Positions 5,325 to 7,063 of a stretch of 7,063 nucleotides of DNA are shown piece by piece. Positions within the stretch are counted from its first letter, which is position 1. Each line of letters begins with the position of its first letter. The stretch comes from Candidatus Doudnabacteria bacterium RIFCSPHIGHO2_02_FULL_46_11. Lineage in GTDB: Bacteria; Patescibacteriota; Doudnabacteria; UBA920; 2-02-FULL-46-11. Position numbers and translations under genes: made by a program. The notes below the pieces were generated by a model. It worked only from the letters and a program-made list of their open reading frames with translations. It was not told where the DNA came from and ran no database searches. Where the stretch lies: assembly GCA_001779955.1 (NCBI GenBank), contig MFES01000009.1, positions 2,568 through 9,630 on the forward strand. The letters run 5' to 3'.

Positions 5325-5907
5325 AGGCGCGGGTTGTAAAAGTTGTTTGCAAATTTACGGTGGCGTTTGCCGAGCCAAAACGGCTGGCGGCGTTTGAACT
5401 CAAATGCATGATTATAGTTACTGTTTCTTTACCGGGATCATCGCAGACATCATCAGTACACTCCGTCGGGGGAGTGATATAAAAAGTAAGAGAATCGACA
5501 TTTACCTCGGTATTGGTTAGAGTCGCCTCATTATAACTCCCCGGCAAGCTTGGATTCTCGCGCCTTAGTATAATACTATCGGGCGTTGTCGATGTATCTA
5601 AAGATATTTCTTCATCTAAATCAGTTGATCCACGGTAGATAAGATGCAAAGCATCCACGGGATTGCTTACCGTGCCGCCATAAGAAATATAATCAATTCG
5701 GCCGTTTCTTATCTCCTTGCCTAAAAGCTCCATAATATATAAACCGTTTTGCTGAAGGCCGCGGTAGGCGCTGCCTCTCTGTTCTATGCGCAGAGAGGTT
5801 GAAAACATGGTTATAACGGCCACAGACACTATCGCAAAAATGGAAAGTGAAACCAAAACTTCCATGAGCGTAAAACCCAGGCTAATTTTTAAATTAATAA
5901 TTTTCAA
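5314..5907 (-). CDS. PilW/GspJ-like minor pseudopilin
   Basis: This 197-residue pseudopilin has a 10-residue leader, cleavage site G11^F12-TLMEV with Glu at mature position 5, and a hydrophobic helix to about residue 35. The RIEQRGSAYRGLQQNGLYIMELLGKEIRNG segment (40-69) resembles the PilW/GspJ helical neck ('a...lq.d...l...lr.a'). A beta-rich domain follows, with paired cysteines C150 and C155, ending LQTTFTTRAYEF. The start is TTG at 5905-5907: an in-frame TGA sits only one codon upstream (5911-5913) and there is no ATG before the GFTL motif. This mirrors the TTG start of the pilin at <1-501, within the same 18-base motif GTTYGAAAATTGAAAATT. It lies 123 bases after the PilV-like gene and overlaps the PilX-like gene by 11 bases. 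The H-I-J-K-like gene order supports a minor-pseudopilin tip complex. Confidence 0.86.
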   Translation of the reverse strand: MKIINLKISLGFTLMEVLVSLSIFAIVSVAVITMFSTSLRIEQRGSAYRGLQQNGLYIMELLGKEIRNGRIDYISYGGTVSNPVDALHLIYRGSTDLDEEISLDTSTTPDSIILRRENPSLPGSYNEATLTNTEVNVDSLTFYITPPTECTDDVCDDPGKETVTIIMHLSSNAASRFGSANATVNLQTTFTTRAYEF

Positions 5908-5955
5908 TTTTCAAACAATGTATTAATTTTTCAATATTTTAAGCATTGAGAACTT

Positions 5956-6044
5956 GTTTAGAAATTACCAGCCCGCTTGGACTTCGTCCAGGCGAAGTCT
6001 GGCGGGGAAATTAGAAATTAGTGAATTAATTTAATAGTTTTTCC
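5956..6044 (-). repeat. 89-bp duplicated cassette with hairpin, copy 2
   Basis: This is the second copy of the cassette at 588-676, with 86 of 89 bases identical and the same orientation. It lies between the PilV-like gene and the TTG-start PilW-like gene and contains the same CCCGC...GCGGG and GACTTCG...CGAAGTC hairpin. Unlike copy 1, it reaches into the upstream gene: the last four codons and the TAA stop of the PilV-like gene (6031-6045) fall almost wholly within it. The rest of the gap (5908-5955) is A/T-rich, and no further feature was supported there. Confidence 0.8.
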
Positions 6045-6711
6045 AGTTTGTCAGCCTATCTTCCACTACGACCTTGCAAGTATCGACAGCTGATTCGGGA
6101 TCACCGCCCGGTGGCACGGCACATCCCCTGCCGACCCAGGCCACCGTGGAGACGACGCTTAATTCGGGGTTTTGCGTCGTGTAAGGCTCATTGCTGTTTT
6201 GCGTAATTTTTATTTTCCTGTAATAAAAAGGCTGAACGCCGCCTGGGTCGCCGGTAAGGTAACTGCCATCGGCCTGTAAATAGAGCGGATAATCCGGCAA
6301 GGCTGAATCAAGACTCCAAGAAGAAAATTCAGGGTCAAAAACCGCCTGAATCTGCTTACAGCCGACCGGCAGGCAGGTATCGGTCAAAGCATTGTACCAG
6401 TCAAGCCAATTCTTGTAGCAATACTGCTCCGGTGCCAGGTCGCTGCCGCCCGGGTCGTCGTTACCGCAGTAATCCGGACCGCCATTGGCAACACTTAAAC
6501 TAATCCACTGCCCGTCCCTAACACTCCTTACAACTTCTGTGCCCTCCCGAGCTAAACCCAGAGCCGTCATTTTAAAAACTAACTTATCTTGGGCCGTAAA
6601 AGTGTAAATCGTTGTTACGACAATACTAACGATGCCGGTGGTAAATATAAAAATTGCGACAATCGTCTCTATTAGGGTAATACCTCTGCTTTGTTTCAGC
6701 TTTTCATTCAT
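6031..6711 (-). CDS. PilV/GspI-like minor pseudopilin
   Basis: This is a complete 226-residue prepilin. Its short leader ends at G10^I11-TLIET, with Glu at mature position 5 and a hydrophobic helix to about residue 38. It is assigned to the PilV/GspI group on the segment LGLAREGTEVVRSVRDGQW (51-69), a hallmark of PilV-like proteins in CPR genomes, and on the C-terminal pattern VVSTVAWVGRG...VVVEDRLTNWK. These proteins are minor tip subunits. Six cysteines (C82, C98, C113, C118, C197 and C212) suggest up to three disulfides in the exported domain. The ATG is 4 bases after the stop of the GspH-like gene, with no evident Shine-Dalgarno, which suggests co-translation. Its 3' end lies inside the duplicated 89-bp cassette, so its last residues (KNY) may have been supplied by that element. 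Confidence 0.88.
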   Translation of the reverse strand: MNEKLKQSRGITLIETIVAIFIFTTGIVSIVVTTIYTFTAQDKLVFKMTALGLAREGTEVVRSVRDGQWISLSVANGGPDYCGNDDPGGSDLAPEQYCYKNWLDWYNALTDTCLPVGCKQIQAVFDPEFSSWSLDSALPDYPLYLQADGSYLTGDPGGVQPFYYRKIKITQNSNEPYTTQNPELSVVSTVAWVGRGCAVPPGGDPESAVDTCKVVVEDRLTNWKNY

Positions 6712-6715
6712 TCGA

Positions 6716-7063
6716 TTAGTTTATGTTAATTCTACCCGAGGTGGAGTTGATGCTTACCGTAAAAAAGCCGCTGCCGCTCTCAAAACTAATTTGAAGCTCG
6801 CCGCCGGCATCGGTAAAGCTGTCGCCGGTAAATGAAGTATCGCCATAGGGGGGGCGAAAAATAATATCTACCGCGCTCGTAATTACGGACGGCGGGCCGA
6901 CCAGGGTAATGGTTTTAGCATTGAAATCGGCCGGAAAAGTGCCGCTCTCGATGGTTTTATTATTGGTACAGTTTGTAACGCCTATCTCCGCAGGCTCTAC
7001 GGCGCAGGCCCGGTAAGTTTGCCCGACCCCGCCCCGCAGGCTAACCCGGTACTCGGCCACGTC
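6716..7063 (-). CDS. GspH/FimT-like minor pseudopilin, C-terminal part (5' end outside window)
   Basis: The reading frame is open to the right edge, so the N-terminus with its signal and transmembrane helix is not visible. The 115 residues seen form a beta-rich domain. ITLVGPPSVITSAVDIIFRP, a G-rich turn, ELQISFESGSG and FFTVSINSTSGRIN fit the C-terminal part of GspH/FimT pseudopilins, which typically end with a 'v.in..TGrv' strand. Two cysteines (in RACAVEP and VTNCTNN) may form a disulfide. Position supports the assignment: it is directly upstream of PilV-, PilW- and PilX-like genes, the usual fimT-pilV-pilW-pilX order. A GTG at 7058-7060 is not the real start, because the frame continues beyond it and a pseudopilin needs its N-terminal helix. 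Confidence 0.75.
   Translation of the reverse strand, partial: DVAEYRVSLRGGVGQTYRACAVEPAEIGVTNCTNNKTIESGTFPADFNAKTITLVGPPSVITSAVDIIFRPPYGDTSFTGDSFTDAGGELQISFESGSGFFTVSINSTSGRININ

Noticed and set aside
588..6044. Insertion sequence bounded by the two 89-bp repeats
   Set aside because: The repeats are direct, lie 5.4 kb apart and enclose ordinary ligA and pilin genes with no transposase. A composite element is not supported, only dispersed copies of a small element.
679..6711. TGA read as glycine (recoded genetic code of some CPR lineages)
   Set aside because: TGA ends the genes at 679-681 and 4476-4478 at sensible places, conserved glycines use GGN codons, and no gene is interrupted by TGA.
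7058..7060. GTG as start of the GspH/FimT-like gene
   Set aside because: The frame stays open to the window edge, and a pseudopilin needs the signal and helix that would be encoded further upstream.

Overview
The window looks like a chromosomal fragment of a bacterium of the Candidate Phyla Radiation (Patescibacteria), most likely Parcubacteria-like. This is inferred from four things: a dense set of type IV pilin-like genes whose proteins have the 'aRDakR..di..i..AlE.YY....YP' pattern typical of those genomes, a PilV-like protein with the 'REG.EVVRs.RD..W' signature, a short membrane-anchored LysM protein, and many small palindromes between and inside genes. The genetic code appears standard: TGA ends two genes and glycine uses GGN codons, so this is not one of the lineages that reads TGA as glycine.

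Layout. Bases 7063 to 4476 (minus strand) form a tight operon of four minor pseudopilins in the order GspH/FimT-like (5' end outside the window), PilV/GspI-like, PilW/GspJ-like and PilX-like. The last two overlap by 11 bases. After the PilX-like gene comes a stretch with no gene (4272-4475), holding a 38-bp perfect palindrome and a chain of hairpins. A small plus-strand gene (3873-4271) encodes a one-TM protein with a C-terminal LysM domain and is divergent from ligA. The complete NAD+-dependent DNA ligase gene ligA (1752-3794, minus) runs directly into three GspG/PilE-like major-type pseudopilin genes (1155-1751, 679-1146 and <1-501). The last of these runs off the left edge.

How the genes fit together. 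Seven of the nine genes encode class III signal-peptide proteins. Together they can supply the main subunits (the three GspG/PilE-like proteins) and the initiating tip complex (H/I/J/K-like set) of a type IV pilus or a related competence/secretion pseudopilus. The assembly ATPase, platform protein and prepilin peptidase are not in the window. The LysM protein could hold the envelope or peptidoglycan close to the membrane. LigA is a housekeeping replication and repair enzyme that shares the transcript with pilin genes.

The most unusual feature is the palindromic DNA. (i) Two prepilins, the GspG-like one at 1155-1751 and the PilX-like one at 4476-5324, have very long leaders (49 and 37 residues) encoded largely by in-frame small palindromes. 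That part of the protein is removed by prepilin peptidase. (ii) An 89-bp hairpin-bearing cassette occurs twice, 5.4 kb apart. Each copy lies between two pilin genes and upstream of a TTG start codon embedded in the same 18-base A/T-rich motif. (iii) Further hairpin arrays fill the gaps at 510-572 and 4329-4464. This suggests a palindromic element family that has spread through the pilin loci and is tolerated inside secreted-protein leaders.
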